Positions 1 to 8,473 of a DNA stretch of 64,000 bases are shown piece by piece. Below the pieces are notes generated by a model that did no database searches, had not been told where the DNA came from, and saw only the letters and a list, made by a program, of their open reading frames with translations. The position numbers were made by a program, and so were the translations under genes. The stretch spans positions 62,001-126,000 of the forward strand of contig NZ_FRAC01000014.1 of assembly GCF_900142215.1 (NCBI RefSeq), written 5' to 3'. This stretch comes from Anaerocolumna jejuensis DSM 15929. GTDB taxonomy: Bacteria; Bacillota; Clostridia; Lachnospirales; Lachnospiraceae. Each line of letters starts with the position of its first letter. The first letter of the stretch is position 1.

Positions 1-645
1 AAAGGTATTGTTCTGCTGGGCACAGAAATGAAAGAAGAAGATTTCAGACCCTTTTCCAAATTGACGCTTCCGCTGATACTGCTTGACAACTATTTTGAAA
101 CGATAACAAAGGACTGTGTATTGATCAACAATGTCCAGGGTTCTTATCAGGCGGCAAACTACCTGATTTCAAAATGCAAATCCCAGCCCGGATACTTGCA
201 CTCCTCCTACCTTATTAATAACTTCAGCGAGCGTGCCGACGGCTTTTATAAGGCAGTCCGTGCCAATGGCATGTCCACTTCAAAGTCAATCGTACACCTG
301 CTGTCCCCTTCCGTGGAAGGTGCCTATGCCGATATGCTGGCTCTGCTGGACCAGGGAGAGGAAATTGCAGGCTGCTATTTTGCAGATAACGACTTAATCG
401 CTGCCGGTGCAATAAAAGCCTTTCGGGAGCGCGGCTATAAAATCCCCGGCGATATTTCTGTTATCGGCTTTGATAATATGCCGGTCTGCACTTATATTGA
501 GCCTAGTTTAACCAGTATAAATGTTCCCAAGCAATACATGGGTGAAATGGCAGTTCAAAGACTTGTATCTATAATCGGTGCCAAAGAATTTACTCCTGTT
601 AAGATTGAAATTTTAACAAATTTAGTGAAGCGGAAATCCGTTTAA
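1..645 (+). CDS. LacI-family transcriptional regulator, C-terminal part (cut by window start)
   Basis: The reading frame is open from base 1, so the gene begins upstream and the ATG at 28 is an internal Met. What remains is the periplasmic-binding-protein-like effector domain of LacI/GalR regulators: segments such as GCYFADNDLIAAGAIKAF, IPGDISVIGFDNM and the ending TNLVKRKSV are typical of the family, and the C-terminus looks complete. Family members bind a sugar or nucleoside effector and repress or activate nearby catabolic genes. The DNA-binding domain and the regulated operon lie outside the window, so the effector cannot be named. A palindromic element is inserted 17 bp after the stop codon. 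Confidence 0.85.
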   Translation, partial: KGIVLLGTEMKEEDFRPFSKLTLPLILLDNYFETITKDCVLINNVQGSYQAANYLISKCKSQPGYLHSSYLINNFSERADGFYKAVRANGMSTSKSIVHLLSPSVEGAYADMLALLDQGEEIAGCYFADNDLIAAGAIKAFRERGYKIPGDISVIGFDNMPVCTYIEPSLTSINVPKQYMGEMAVQRLVSIIGAKEFTPVKIEILTNLVKRKSV

Positions 646-662
646 AGAACTACACCCTGCTT

Positions 663-947
663 CACGGCAAACGCATGAAGGAATTAATTGTAATTAACCA
701 GATGAGTTTGGCTTACATTTAAGAATTTTCCATTGAAGGGTTCTTAATGACACTTAACTGGCAGCAGTTGTTCCTAGCAGAAAGGATACCATTGTTTGAG
801 CGTATTCCAGCGAGTTTGGTATCCTTTCTGCTGCCAGGAACAACCGCTGCCGGTTTAGTAGATTTTAGAACCCTGAACAGGAAAATTCTTAAATGTAAGC
901 CAAACTCATCGGAAGCTTACATAATTATCCTTCATGCGTTTGCCGTG
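663..947 (+). mobile_element. R1 palindromic element, copy A, with exact 10-bp target duplication
   Basis: A 285-bp near-perfect palindrome. The terminal repeat CACGGCAAACGCATGAA (663-679) is matched exactly by its complement at 931-947. The 10-bp sequence CACCCTGCTT lies immediately outside both ends (653-662 and 948-957), as a transposition target duplication would. The main stem pairs 701-745 with about 865-910. The family words TGACACTTAA, CATTGTTTGAGC and AGCGAGTTTGG are present. It has no transposase, so it would be non-autonomous (MITE-like). The stem sequence resembles copy E but not copies B, C, F or G. Confidence 0.85.
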
Positions 948-966
948 CACCCTGCTTACTGTCTCA

Positions 967-995
967 TTGATTTTTTGAAAGCACAGGAGTATAAT
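967..995 (+). promoter_or_regulatory. Predicted promoter of the Ca2+/H+ exchanger operon
   Basis: TTGATT (967-972) and TATAAT (990-995) are separated by 17 bp, close to the vegetative consensus. The leader to the start codon is about 125 nt. It holds a small hairpin, ATTGGTAT/ATACCAAT (1004-1028), and a diverged R2 repeat. No known riboswitch motif was recognised. Confidence 0.6.
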
Positions 996-1082
996 CATTG
1001 TAAATTGGTATTTCCTGTAGATACCAATACAGCGGGCAAAGAAAAAAATATCAGAAAGGATGCCACATAATCTTCGCTCCTG

Positions 1083-1114
1083 TTATTACGGCAATACTGC
1101 AGCTGTCTGCGGTA
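1083..1114 (+). repeat. R2 repeat, diverged partial copy in the leader of the exchanger gene
   Basis: This stretch resembles the distal half of R2 (GGCA-TACTGCAG-CTGTCTGCGGTA) and ends 12 nt before the start codon at 1127. Position and orientation match the better R2 copy in front of the gene at 47132. Divergence is considerable, so the assignment is tentative. Confidence 0.4.
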
Positions 1115-1126
1115 GGATGATAAAAT

Positions 1127-2173
1127 ATGAAATATTTAAAATTTCTATTACTATGCATTCCTTTTTCCATTGCTGGTTATTATCTGAAATGGAACTCGAC
1201 ACTCACTTTTTTCCTGGTATGCTTTTCTATTGTACCTTTAGCAGGATTTTTAGGCAGTGCCACAGAGGAAATAGCTGTCTACACAGGTCCAAAACTCGGT
1301 GGCTTCCTCAATGCGACCTTTGGAAACGCTACAGAACTGATTATCAGTTTTTTTGCCATAAGAGCCGGTTTATATGAAGTGGTAAAGGCCTCTCTTGTAG
1401 GCTCCATACTAGGGAATATTCTTTTAGTCCTTGGCTGCAGTATTTTCGCAGGGGGGTTAAAACACAAGGAACTAAAATATGATTCCCAGCTTGGAAGCTT
1501 TACTGCCACCATGCTGCTCTTTGCTGTAATCGGACTTTCCATACCCGCTGTGTTTACATATCATGTATCCGAAAAGCTTGTCTCCTCCGATTATGAAAAT
1601 TTAAGTATCATAACCAGTGTTATCATGCTCATTATTTATATCCTTGGTATGATATATTCCTTTAAGACGCAAAATGACCTATATGGAGTGGAGCATGCGG
1701 AGGATATCGATTCCAAATGGAGTCTGAAATTAAGTATCGTAATCCTTGCAGCCTGCACTGTTCTGATTGCCTACGAATCGGAACTTTTAGTTGATACCAT
1801 TAAGCCCATGACCTCCTCTGCCGGAATATCACAGATGTTTGTGGGTATTATCCTTATTCCTATCGTAGGAAATGCAGCAGAACACAGTACTGCCGTTATC
1901 ATGGCCCTTAAAAATAAGATGGATATTGCAATAGAAATTGCCGTCGGCTCCAGCCTTCAGATTGCTTTGTTTGTAATTCCCATCTCCGTTCTTATCAGCT
2001 TGTTCTTTACACCAATGAGTATTGTTTTAAAGCCCGTAGAGCTGTTCTTACTTTTCTCCAGTGTACTTATCGCCAACCAGATCGTAAAATCCGGAAGGTC
2101 CAACTGGATGGAAGGGCTGAAGCTAATATCTATCTACATCATAGCAGCAGCGGGATTTTTTATAATCGGATAG
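1127..2173 (+). CDS. Ca2+/H+ antiporter, CaCA/Cax family
   Basis: A 348-residue integral membrane protein with about eleven hydrophobic segments. It carries the two inverted alpha-repeat signatures of cation/proton exchangers: GFLNATFGNATELII in the first half and IVGNAAEHSTAVIMALKNKMDIA in the second. The conserved acidic residues (E in NATELI and NAAEHS) are the expected ion-coordinating positions. The likely role is export of cytosolic Ca2+ in exchange for protons. The ribosome binding site is a weak AGGATG. A small gene follows after 16 bp and is probably cotranscribed. Length is normal for bacterial ChaA/Cax proteins. Substrate preference among divalent cations is not resolved. Confidence 0.92.
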   Translation: MKYLKFLLLCIPFSIAGYYLKWNSTLTFFLVCFSIVPLAGFLGSATEEIAVYTGPKLGGFLNATFGNATELIISFFAIRAGLYEVVKASLVGSILGNILLVLGCSIFAGGLKHKELKYDSQLGSFTATMLLFAVIGLSIPAVFTYHVSEKLVSSDYENLSIITSVIMLIIYILGMIYSFKTQNDLYGVEHAEDIDSKWSLKLSIVILAACTVLIAYESELLVDTIKPMTSSAGISQMFVGIILIPIVGNAAEHSTAVIMALKNKMDIAIEIAVGSSLQIALFVIPISVLISLFFTPMSIVLKPVELFLLFSSVLIANQIVKSGRSNWMEGLKLISIYIIAAAGFFIIG

Positions 2174-2189
2174 AAAGGATTTTAAAAAT

Positions 2190-2507
2190 ATGACAGATGA
2201 AATGCACAATCTTAATACAGATTTTAAAGAGCTTTTTTCAGAGAACAGGCTTGATGAACTGACTGAGCTGCTGGATACAACCTCTCCTGATGTCGTTCAT
2301 ACCATAACCAGTTTTAATTTTGATATTGTTAAGGGCTATCTGGATTCGGAGGAATTCCATCTGCTAAAACAGTACATCCGCTTTGTAGCCTTCACAAGTT
2401 TCCTCTGTGAATATGCGGGCCGCCGGCAAATCCTTTCCGAATCAGCCTTTCAATCGATGTCACACAGCTTTAACACTATTTTAGAATACATTCAGCAGAA
2501 CAAATAA
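2190..2507 (+). CDS. Small acidic protein of unknown function, downstream of the exchanger
   Basis: A 105-residue, mostly helical, soluble and acidic protein with no signal peptide or membrane segment. It starts at ATG after a GAAAGGA-like site, 16 bp behind the exchanger, so the two probably share one transcript. I recognise no domain. The central part contains an FDIVKGYL-DSEEFHLLKQYIRFVAF segment, and the C-terminal helix ends in EYIQQNK. A link to cation homeostasis is suggested only by position. Confidence 0.6.
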   Translation: MTDEMHNLNTDFKELFSENRLDELTELLDTTSPDVVHTITSFNFDIVKGYLDSEEFHLLKQYIRFVAFTSFLCEYAGRRQILSESAFQSMSHSFNTILEYIQQNK

Positions 2508-2519
2508 ATACCGTATATT

Positions 2520-2554
2520 TTTCAGTTCTTTGTATATGCTAAGTAGAACTGAAA
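2520..2554 (+). promoter_or_regulatory. Leader hairpin abutting the ribosome binding site of the 2567 gene
   Basis: A perfect 10-bp inverted repeat, TTTCAGTTCT (2520-2529) and AGAACTGAAA (2545-2554). Its right arm runs directly into the Shine-Dalgarno sequence GAAAGGAG (2551-2558). It could act as a terminator for the upstream pair or restrict ribosome access to the next gene. There is no long T-run. Confidence 0.4.
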
Positions 2555-2566
2555 GGAGTATTTATT

Positions 2567-2749
2567 ATGAATATTGAAAAAAGTAAAATTCAGACTCATA
2601 CAAACAGTCAAAAGGATGGCACTGCAAAGGACAGCACCCTTGATAAAATCAACCTCGATTATGACTTTAATACGGAATATGGCGACGGTGATATCCCGGA
2701 TATTGATAAACCATCCGGTTCCAGCAGGGATAAGGAAACAGACACCTGA
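2567..2749 (+). CDS. Small hydrophilic acidic protein, unknown function
   Basis: A 60-residue protein beginning at ATG after a good GAAAGGAG site with 8-nt spacing. It is highly polar and Asp-rich (NLDYDFNTEYGDGDIPDIDK), with no hydrophobic core, and is likely disordered. No family recognised. A 13-bp stem-loop follows at 2765-2803, supporting an independent short gene. The strong start signal is the main reason to believe it is expressed. Confidence 0.5.
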   Translation: MNIEKSKIQTHTNSQKDGTAKDSTLDKINLDYDFNTEYGDGDIPDIDKPSGSSRDKETDT

Positions 2750-2764
2750 GCTTTTGCATCCAAA

Positions 2765-2803
2765 TGCTATGGCAGGAAGCCGGCATCTGCTCCTGCCATA
2801 GCA
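2765..2803 (+). terminator. Stem-loop after the small 60-residue gene
   Basis: A perfect 13-bp stem TGCTATGGCAGGA / TCCTGCCATAGCA with a 13-nt loop, followed by a short T-rich stretch (GATTTTAC). This is probably a terminator, although the T-run is weak. Confidence 0.55.
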
Positions 2804-2882
2804 CAGATTTTACTTGCCCCCTTATAGCAGATATCGTATAATGAAGTCGTTCTTAATTCCTACACCTATGAAGGAGTACATA

Positions 2883-4703
2883 ATGAAACAGATCAAAAAA
2901 GCAGCCCTTGCGCTAATAACTGCTGCCTCCCTTGCCCTGTCGCCGGTCGCAATCCCTTATACACCGGTTATCAGTCAGGTACAGGCAGCCACCGTAAAAT
3001 TGAATACTACAAAAGCTACATTGTATACAGGAAATACAATGACATTAAAAATTGCCGGAACCACTTCAAAGATAAGCTGGACAAGCAGCTCACCTAAAGT
3101 TGCAAAGGTATCAGGCAAAGGAGTCGTTACCGGGCTTAAAGCCGGACATGCTGCCATAACGGCCTCTGTCAGCGGAAAAAAATATACCTGCAGCATTACA
3201 GTAAAAAAACCCTCCATTAACCAGTCAGCTTTAAAGCTTTCAAATGGAGATACTGCAAATCTAACAGTAAAAGGAGCAGTTGGCTCACTGACCTGGAAGA
3301 GCTCAAATCCCAAGGTCGCTGCCGTAAGCAGCAAGGGACTGGTTACAGCCAAGTCTGTTGGAACTGCCACTGTAACCGCCAGCGGCAAACATAATACATA
3401 TACCTGCAGGGTAACCGTAATAAAGAAGGTGTCCAGAATTTCCTCCAGTGCAGCTGCCATTACCTTGAACCAGGAAAGCTATGTGACTGTTACCCTGAAG
3501 AACTCTACACAGGATGATACCGTACTTTATGATGTTGCCAATGAAAATGTTGTTTCCTGTAAATGGGGCGACTGGGCAGATGATGAAGACAGTTTAAAGC
3601 TCTATCTTATCCCTAAGAAAAAAGGCACCACTACCGTAACCGTAAAAACGAAGACCGGAACGGATAAAGCAACCTTCCAGGTTACAGTGGGAACAGATTC
3701 CCGCGCATCGGCAACAGCTCCTGAGGCCACCAAGATTGCTGAAAAATGCTCACCTTCCGTTGTGCAGATAACCACTGATATCGGAATTGGTACCGGCTTC
3801 TTTATTGATAAGGGAGTAATTGCTACAAATTACCATGTTATCAAGGGTGCTTCCATTGTATCGGTAGAGCTTAAAGATGGAAAGGAATATACCGTTAAAA
3901 CAATCCTTGGTTATGATGAAGATTTGGATATGGCCCTTTTAAGCCTGCCAGGTGTTGGAACACCTCTTACTATCAGTAAATTTGCTCCGAAGGCAGGAGA
4001 TACTGCCTATGCTATCGGAAGCCCCATGGGTCTTGAAAATACTTTCAGCAAAGGCATTATATCAAATGCCTCCCGAATAGCAGAGGACGTTGATTACATA
4101 CAGACAGATACCGCACTCTCTACCGGTAACAGCGGAGGACCTCTCCTGAATGCATTCGGTGAAGTAATCGGCATTAATACAATGCAATACTCCGAGGGAC
4201 AAAATCTAAATTTTGCTCTCAATATCACTCAGTTATACCGCATAAGCACATTGGATCCGGTTCCCGTCAGCAGCCTCACTGAAGACAGTGATACGGATTA
4301 TTCCAAAATAACCATTAACGAAGATACTTCAAAAAGTAAAAGCATCGCTACTGCTCAGGACCTGCCTGACGGCTACTATGTCACAGGAACTATCGATCCT
4401 TCCGCCGATTCCATTGGAACGGATTCTTACCGGATAACCCTTGATAAGTATTCCCGTATCGGCGTTATGGCCGCTACGACCACCGAATATCCTACGGACC
4501 TTAAAAATATGCATCTTATTATTGCAGATTCCAATAATAAGGCTATACTGTACGATTATACAGATGACGATAGTGACGGATTTTTAAATATTTTCGCCGA
4601 CCTGCCAGCCGGTACCTATTATATACAGGTATGTACCATGCCAGGTAAAATCTATGTTCCATTGCCTTATTTTATCTTTTACAATCAATACAAATTAAAA
4701 TAA
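2883..4703 (+). CDS. Secreted trypsin-like (S1C/HtrA-type) serine protease with N-terminal Ig-like Big2 domains
   Basis: 606 residues from the ATG at 2883, chosen because AAGGAG lies 7 nt upstream and a signal peptide (basic MKQIKK, hydrophobic core, cleavage near QVQAA) begins there. Two bacterial Ig-like (Big2) repeats follow (about 37-180; signatures ISWTSSSPKVAKVSGKGVVT and LTWKSSNPKVAAVSSKGLVT), then a third beta-sandwich. The protease domain has the triad His318 (TNYHV), Asp349 (LDMALL) and Ser417 (TGNSGGPLL). There is no PDZ domain; a C-terminal beta domain of about 130 residues replaces it. It probably acts on the cell surface in protein quality control or processing. Convergent with the chitinase operon. 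Confidence 0.88.
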   Translation: MKQIKKAALALITAASLALSPVAIPYTPVISQVQAATVKLNTTKATLYTGNTMTLKIAGTTSKISWTSSSPKVAKVSGKGVVTGLKAGHAAITASVSGKKYTCSITVKKPSINQSALKLSNGDTANLTVKGAVGSLTWKSSNPKVAAVSSKGLVTAKSVGTATVTASGKHNTYTCRVTVIKKVSRISSSAAAITLNQESYVTVTLKNSTQDDTVLYDVANENVVSCKWGDWADDEDSLKLYLIPKKKGTTTVTVKTKTGTDKATFQVTVGTDSRASATAPEATKIAEKCSPSVVQITTDIGIGTGFFIDKGVIATNYHVIKGASIVSVELKDGKEYTVKTILGYDEDLDMALLSLPGVGTPLTISKFAPKAGDTAYAIGSPMGLENTFSKGIISNASRIAEDVDYIQTDTALSTGNSGGPLLNAFGEVIGINTMQYSEGQNLNFALNITQLYRISTLDPVPVSSLTEDSDTDYSKITINEDTSKSKSIATAQDLPDGYYVTGTIDPSADSIGTDSYRITLDKYSRIGVMAATTTEYPTDLKNMHLIIADSNNKAILYDYTDDDSDGFLNIFADLPAGTYYIQVCTMPGKIYVPLPYFIFYNQYKLK

Positions 4704-4716
4704 TGATAAAATGATG

Positions 4717-4787
4717 AAAGAAGCTGTTGTGTACTATCTCTATACAGGTTTTCCCCTGTAAAGAGCGTACGGCAACAGCTTCTTTTA
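4717..4787. terminator. Bidirectional terminator between the protease and the chitinase operon
   Basis: Stem GAAGCTGTTG (4720-4729) / CAACAGCTTC (4773-4782), followed by TTTTAG on the plus strand and preceded by A-rich sequence. It lies between converging genes. Confidence 0.8.
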
Positions 4788-4837
4788 GTTTACTTCGCTT
4801 TTACTGCCTTTTCTTCCTTTCTCTATTTCCTGTTTCT

Positions 4838-6493
4838 TTAAGGAAGGGTATTTAATTTCGCACTGACAGTATTGGCAAAATCATAATTGTTGGTGGCATC
4901 CCAATTAATGGACCAGGTCATTGCACCACGCAGTGCAGGATATGTTCTGGGCGGTTTATAGGAGCCGCCCCCAGTACCCTTTGTAAGGCAATCCAGAGCC
5001 GAATTCACAACACTTGGAGCAACATAGCCGCCTCCGGCTGCCCTCGTAGATGCAGGCAGTCCAAGACCAACCTGGTCAGGACGAAGGCCGTTTTCCAATT
5101 GGATAGCTGCCAGAGCTGTCAGGAAGTCCACAGAGCCCTGGGCATATACCTTGCCATCCTGTCCCAGCATAGTGCCGGAGTTATAGTACTGGGTATTTAC
5201 AACGGTCAAAATATCCTTGATATTCAAGGCAACCTGGAAATAGCCTGAACCAACTGACTGCATGTCAAGAGTCTGGGGAGCCATGGTAATAATCAGACCT
5301 GAGCCTGCTTTTGAAGAAAGCTGGCGTAAGGCGGAGGTCATATAGGCAGCATTGATTCCATTTTCCAGATCAATGTCCACACCGTCAAATCCGTATTTTG
5401 TCATTAATGAATATACACTGTTGGCAAAATTCGCAGCGGAGGCTTCACTATTTACACTGATGGATCCTGTTTCACCACCTACAGAGATTATAACCTTCTG
5501 TCCCTTTGTTTTTGCCGCTGCAATATCATTGATAAACTGCTGTTCCGTATAGCCTCCCAGCTTGGAAGCAAGGCTGGAATCCAGTCTAAAGGTTACCTCC
5601 CCTGCATTGGCTGTTGCTTCTGCAAAGGCTACAGCAATAATATTGTAGGTCTGGGGAACATCGCTGAGCTTAAGGCACTTTGCACCATTATCAAAGTTCT
5701 GCCAGTAACCGGTCAGAATGTGAGCAGGAAGCCCTGTCTGATTCTTTGAAATGGTATAGGCACTGCTCACTACTGCTGAGTCCTTCAAATTGGAAGCAGT
5801 TGCATAAGCCTTGATCGTAGTTGCAGCTGTCACTGCAATGGCTCCGGTGTATACCTTGGAGGCTGCTCCGGGAGTGGTTCCATCGGTTGTGTAGCGGATT
5901 GTTGCATTACCTGTTGCACAGGTAAGGGTTACATCCACATTTCCGTAATAGGTTCCGCCAGCCGGTGAAAAAGCCGGAGCTGCTGTTGTATCACTCTTAT
6001 TAATGGTATAAGTGGCAGCAGCGGTCTGGGAATCATTCATACCGGAAAGAAATGCCTTGGCCTTTACTGTGGTAGTGGATGAGATAGCAATAGCTCCTGT
6101 ATAGGCTGCCGAGGAAGCCGTAGGTTCACTGCCGTTTAAGGTATAGCGTATCGTACTCCCGGCAGTGGAGCAGGTAATTGTAACATTCTGGGCCGTTGTA
6201 TAGGTCCCTCCCCCAGGACTAAATACCGGTGTTGCTGCTGTCTGGGGCGTCCCGCCGTTATATAAGGACCAAAGGGCAGGTACGATCGGCGGTTCCCAGC
6301 CGGTAAGCGCCGTATGCGCCTGGATGCATTGATAGTTACTGTCTCCATAGGAAACAATGTCACCTACCTTATAGGCAGTTCCTGCCTGCCAGGCTGGATA
6401 GGCTGCTTTTACGGCGGCATGGGATGACAGGGTAAAGACCATAACAAACATGATGATAACAGCAGTTGTTTTTATCAGCTTTTTTCTATTCAT
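4838..6493 (-). CDS. Secreted chitinase, GH18 (ChiD-like), with CBM5/12 and two chitobiase C-terminal-type repeats
   Basis: 551 residues with a signal peptide. Domains in order: a CBM5/12 chitin-binding module (AYPAWQAGTAYKVGDIVSY, ending PALWSLY), two repeats of about 85 residues each starting PVFSPGGGTY or PAFSPAGGTY and containing IRYTTDGTTP (the CHB_HEX_C / Fn3-like type found in glycosidases), and a C-terminal GH18 barrel with the catalytic DGVDIDLE motif (DxxDxDxE). It hydrolyses beta-1,4-GlcNAc polymers outside the cell. The start has an excellent AGGAGGAGAG site. It is second in an operon, 27 bp after the other chitinase, whose modules are in the opposite order. Confidence 0.93.
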   Translation of the reverse strand: MNRKKLIKTTAVIIMFVMVFTLSSHAAVKAAYPAWQAGTAYKVGDIVSYGDSNYQCIQAHTALTGWEPPIVPALWSLYNGGTPQTAATPVFSPGGGTYTTAQNVTITCSTAGSTIRYTLNGSEPTASSAAYTGAIAISSTTTVKAKAFLSGMNDSQTAAATYTINKSDTTAAPAFSPAGGTYYGNVDVTLTCATGNATIRYTTDGTTPGAASKVYTGAIAVTAATTIKAYATASNLKDSAVVSSAYTISKNQTGLPAHILTGYWQNFDNGAKCLKLSDVPQTYNIIAVAFAEATANAGEVTFRLDSSLASKLGGYTEQQFINDIAAAKTKGQKVIISVGGETGSISVNSEASAANFANSVYSLMTKYGFDGVDIDLENGINAAYMTSALRQLSSKAGSGLIITMAPQTLDMQSVGSGYFQVALNIKDILTVVNTQYYNSGTMLGQDGKVYAQGSVDFLTALAAIQLENGLRPDQVGLGLPASTRAAGGGYVAPSVVNSALDCLTKGTGGGSYKPPRTYPALRGAMTWSINWDATNNYDFANTVSAKLNTLP

Positions 6494-6520
6494 ATTCTCT
6501 CCTCCTATAGAAGCTGCCTA

Positions 6521-8473
6521 TTACACTAAATTCCATAAAGCCGGTACGGCAGCGGGTGTCCATCCTTCCAAAGCAGTATGTGCCTGGATGCATTTATAGG
6601 TTTTTCCCTCATAGGTTACAAGATCTCCTACTTTATAAGCAGTACCCGGTGCCCATGCTGCTGTCTGTCCGGAATTTATGGTATAGCTCTGGGTAATGGT
6701 AGCTGAACTGGTCATGCCGCTCTTGAAGGCCTTAGCCTTTATGGTAGTTGTAGCACTTACCGTAAGAGCTGACGAATACAGAGGGGATGAAGCAGCAGGC
6801 TCTGAGCCGTCGGTGGTATAATGAATTTCTGCTCCTGACGTTGCGCAGCTGATAGCTACTGTCTGAGCACTGGTATAGGTACCGGCTGCCGGGTTGAATA
6901 CCGGTGCTGCCACTGTCTGGGCAGTTCCTATGGTATAATCAGCCGTCACTGTTGCCGAGCTGTTCATACCGCTCTTAAAGGCTTTTGCTTTTACAGTAGT
7001 TGTTGCACTTACCGTAAGAGGGGAAGAATACAAAGGAGAGGAAGCAGCAGGCTCCGTACCGTCTGTTGTATAACGGATTTCAGCCCCTGAGGTAGCACTG
7101 GAAATTGTTACAGTCTGAGCGCTGGCGTAAGTTCCCCCTGCCGGACTGAATACCGGTGCTGCCGCTGTCTGGACGTTACTTCCAATCAGCTTTTGGAAAG
7201 CAAGGCTTGTCATTTCATAATTACTGGTATCGCCTGAGATTTCCCAAACAATCAAACCGCCATATCCATTGCTGTTAATATAATCACATCTGGCACTTAA
7301 GGAAGTGGTATCCTCATAGCTTAGAACAATTCCCTGGGATGCATTATACAGCCATGGAGTCTTGGTAGTATCATCCCTGTATTTTATATAGCCATTCTGG
7401 TTCTCCATGGTCTTTAAGGTGAAATAGGGATACTGTCCTCCCGGTGACTGAGGATTGTCCCAGGAGCCTGTTGCTGCTCCTGTAGCATTTCCATACATTC
7501 CGTTTACTCCGCCCGTAACACCCTTCCAGCCTCTGGAATAATAGGGTGTTCCCACATACAGCTTCTCAGCAGGAATCTTATAGACCTGCTGCAAAGTCTT
7601 CATGGCAGAATCCGTATTATACCTGTTCTTAATATCAATGGGAGAAGTGCCGGAAGGATCATTGGGATTTGCATAGATGGGAGACTGGTGGTTCGTTGTC
7701 GTTTCCCATGCTCCGTGCATATCGTAAGTCATAACATTTAACCAGTCCAGATACTGGGCATAAACATTCGGTTCCTGCAATTCCAGCTTGTCATAGCCGG
7801 AAGGAGCTGCTATTGTCAGCAGCTTGCCGCTTAACCCATTATTATTATATGCCTGGCGGATTTCACGCAGCAATGAAGTGAAATTCTGCTTATCCTCCGG
7901 TCCCCCCGGGCATCCTTTGTCATACTGGTCATTCGGGTCTGCTGCCCTGTTAACACCGGGATATTCCCAGTCCAGATCAATTCCGTCAATAAAGGGATAT
8001 TTTTTCAGAAAATCAATTACACTCTGGATAAATACAGCCCTGCTGGAAGAGGTGGCAGCCATTGCATGGAAATTCTGGCCCCTTGTCCATCCTCCAACAG
8101 ATATGATTATTTTCACATTCGGATAGAGATTCTTATAGTACTTATACTCTCCGAAATGTCCCCTTAACTGATTGGTATCCCATCCCTCGGAATGATCCAT
8201 CATTTTGTCAAAGTCAGCAAAGGTATCTGTGGATGCCAGTTTAAAGGAAGAATCCACCTCAAAAAAGGCATGGTTGATAACCGTAATCTTATCCCAGGGC
8301 ATCATGCCTACGGTTATTGAGCGGTGGGCACTGTTATAGATCCCCCAGTTCGGGAAATAAACAACAATGTTTTTCCCCGAAGCAGCCTTCGCAGTATCTG
8401 CGCCGGCAGGTATCATTGTTACCAATAAGGCAAGTGCCAATAATACCCCTATCATTTTTTTGATTTGTTTCAT
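6521..8473 (-). CDS. Secreted chitinase, GH18, with two chitobiase C-terminal-type repeats and C-terminal CBM5/12
   Basis: 650 residues with a signal peptide (MKQIKKMIGVLLALALLVTM). The GH18 catalytic barrel is N-terminal (about 33-430) with the catalytic signature DGIDLDWEYP. Two repeats starting PVFSPAGGTY and PVFNPAAGTY with IRYTTDGTEP or IHYTTDGSEP follow, then a CBM5/12 module (AWAPGTAYKVGDLVTYEGKTYKC). It is the first gene of the chitinase operon and is preceded by an AAAGGGG site. The two enzymes differ in barrel subtype, consistent with complementary action on chitin. The repeats are nearly the same at DNA level within the gene, so recombination between them is possible. Confidence 0.94.
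   Translation of the reverse strand: MKQIKKMIGVLLALALLVTMIPAGADTAKAASGKNIVVYFPNWGIYNSAHRSITVGMMPWDKITVINHAFFEVDSSFKLASTDTFADFDKMMDHSEGWDTNQLRGHFGEYKYYKNLYPNVKIIISVGGWTRGQNFHAMAATSSSRAVFIQSVIDFLKKYPFIDGIDLDWEYPGVNRAADPNDQYDKGCPGGPEDKQNFTSLLREIRQAYNNNGLSGKLLTIAAPSGYDKLELQEPNVYAQYLDWLNVMTYDMHGAWETTTNHQSPIYANPNDPSGTSPIDIKNRYNTDSAMKTLQQVYKIPAEKLYVGTPYYSRGWKGVTGGVNGMYGNATGAATGSWDNPQSPGGQYPYFTLKTMENQNGYIKYRDDTTKTPWLYNASQGIVLSYEDTTSLSARCDYINSNGYGGLIVWEISGDTSNYEMTSLAFQKLIGSNVQTAAAPVFSPAGGTYASAQTVTISSATSGAEIRYTTDGTEPAASSPLYSSPLTVSATTTVKAKAFKSGMNSSATVTADYTIGTAQTVAAPVFNPAAGTYTSAQTVAISCATSGAEIHYTTDGSEPAASSPLYSSALTVSATTTIKAKAFKSGMTSSATITQSYTINSGQTAAWAPGTAYKVGDLVTYEGKTYKCIQAHTALEGWTPAAVPALWNLV

Noticed and set aside
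747..1070. Frame of 107 codons across R1 copy A
   Set aside because: Lies within the palindrome, has no ribosome site, and the equivalent frame is not conserved in other R1 copies.
2814..2882. N-terminal extension of the Big2 protease
   Set aside because: Starts at TTG without a ribosome site; the ATG at 2883 has AAGGAG and begins a signal peptide.
2975..3460. 161-codon minus-strand frame opposite the Big2 domains
   Set aside because: Complement of repetitive coding sequence; the plus-strand gene has recognisable domains and this frame has none.
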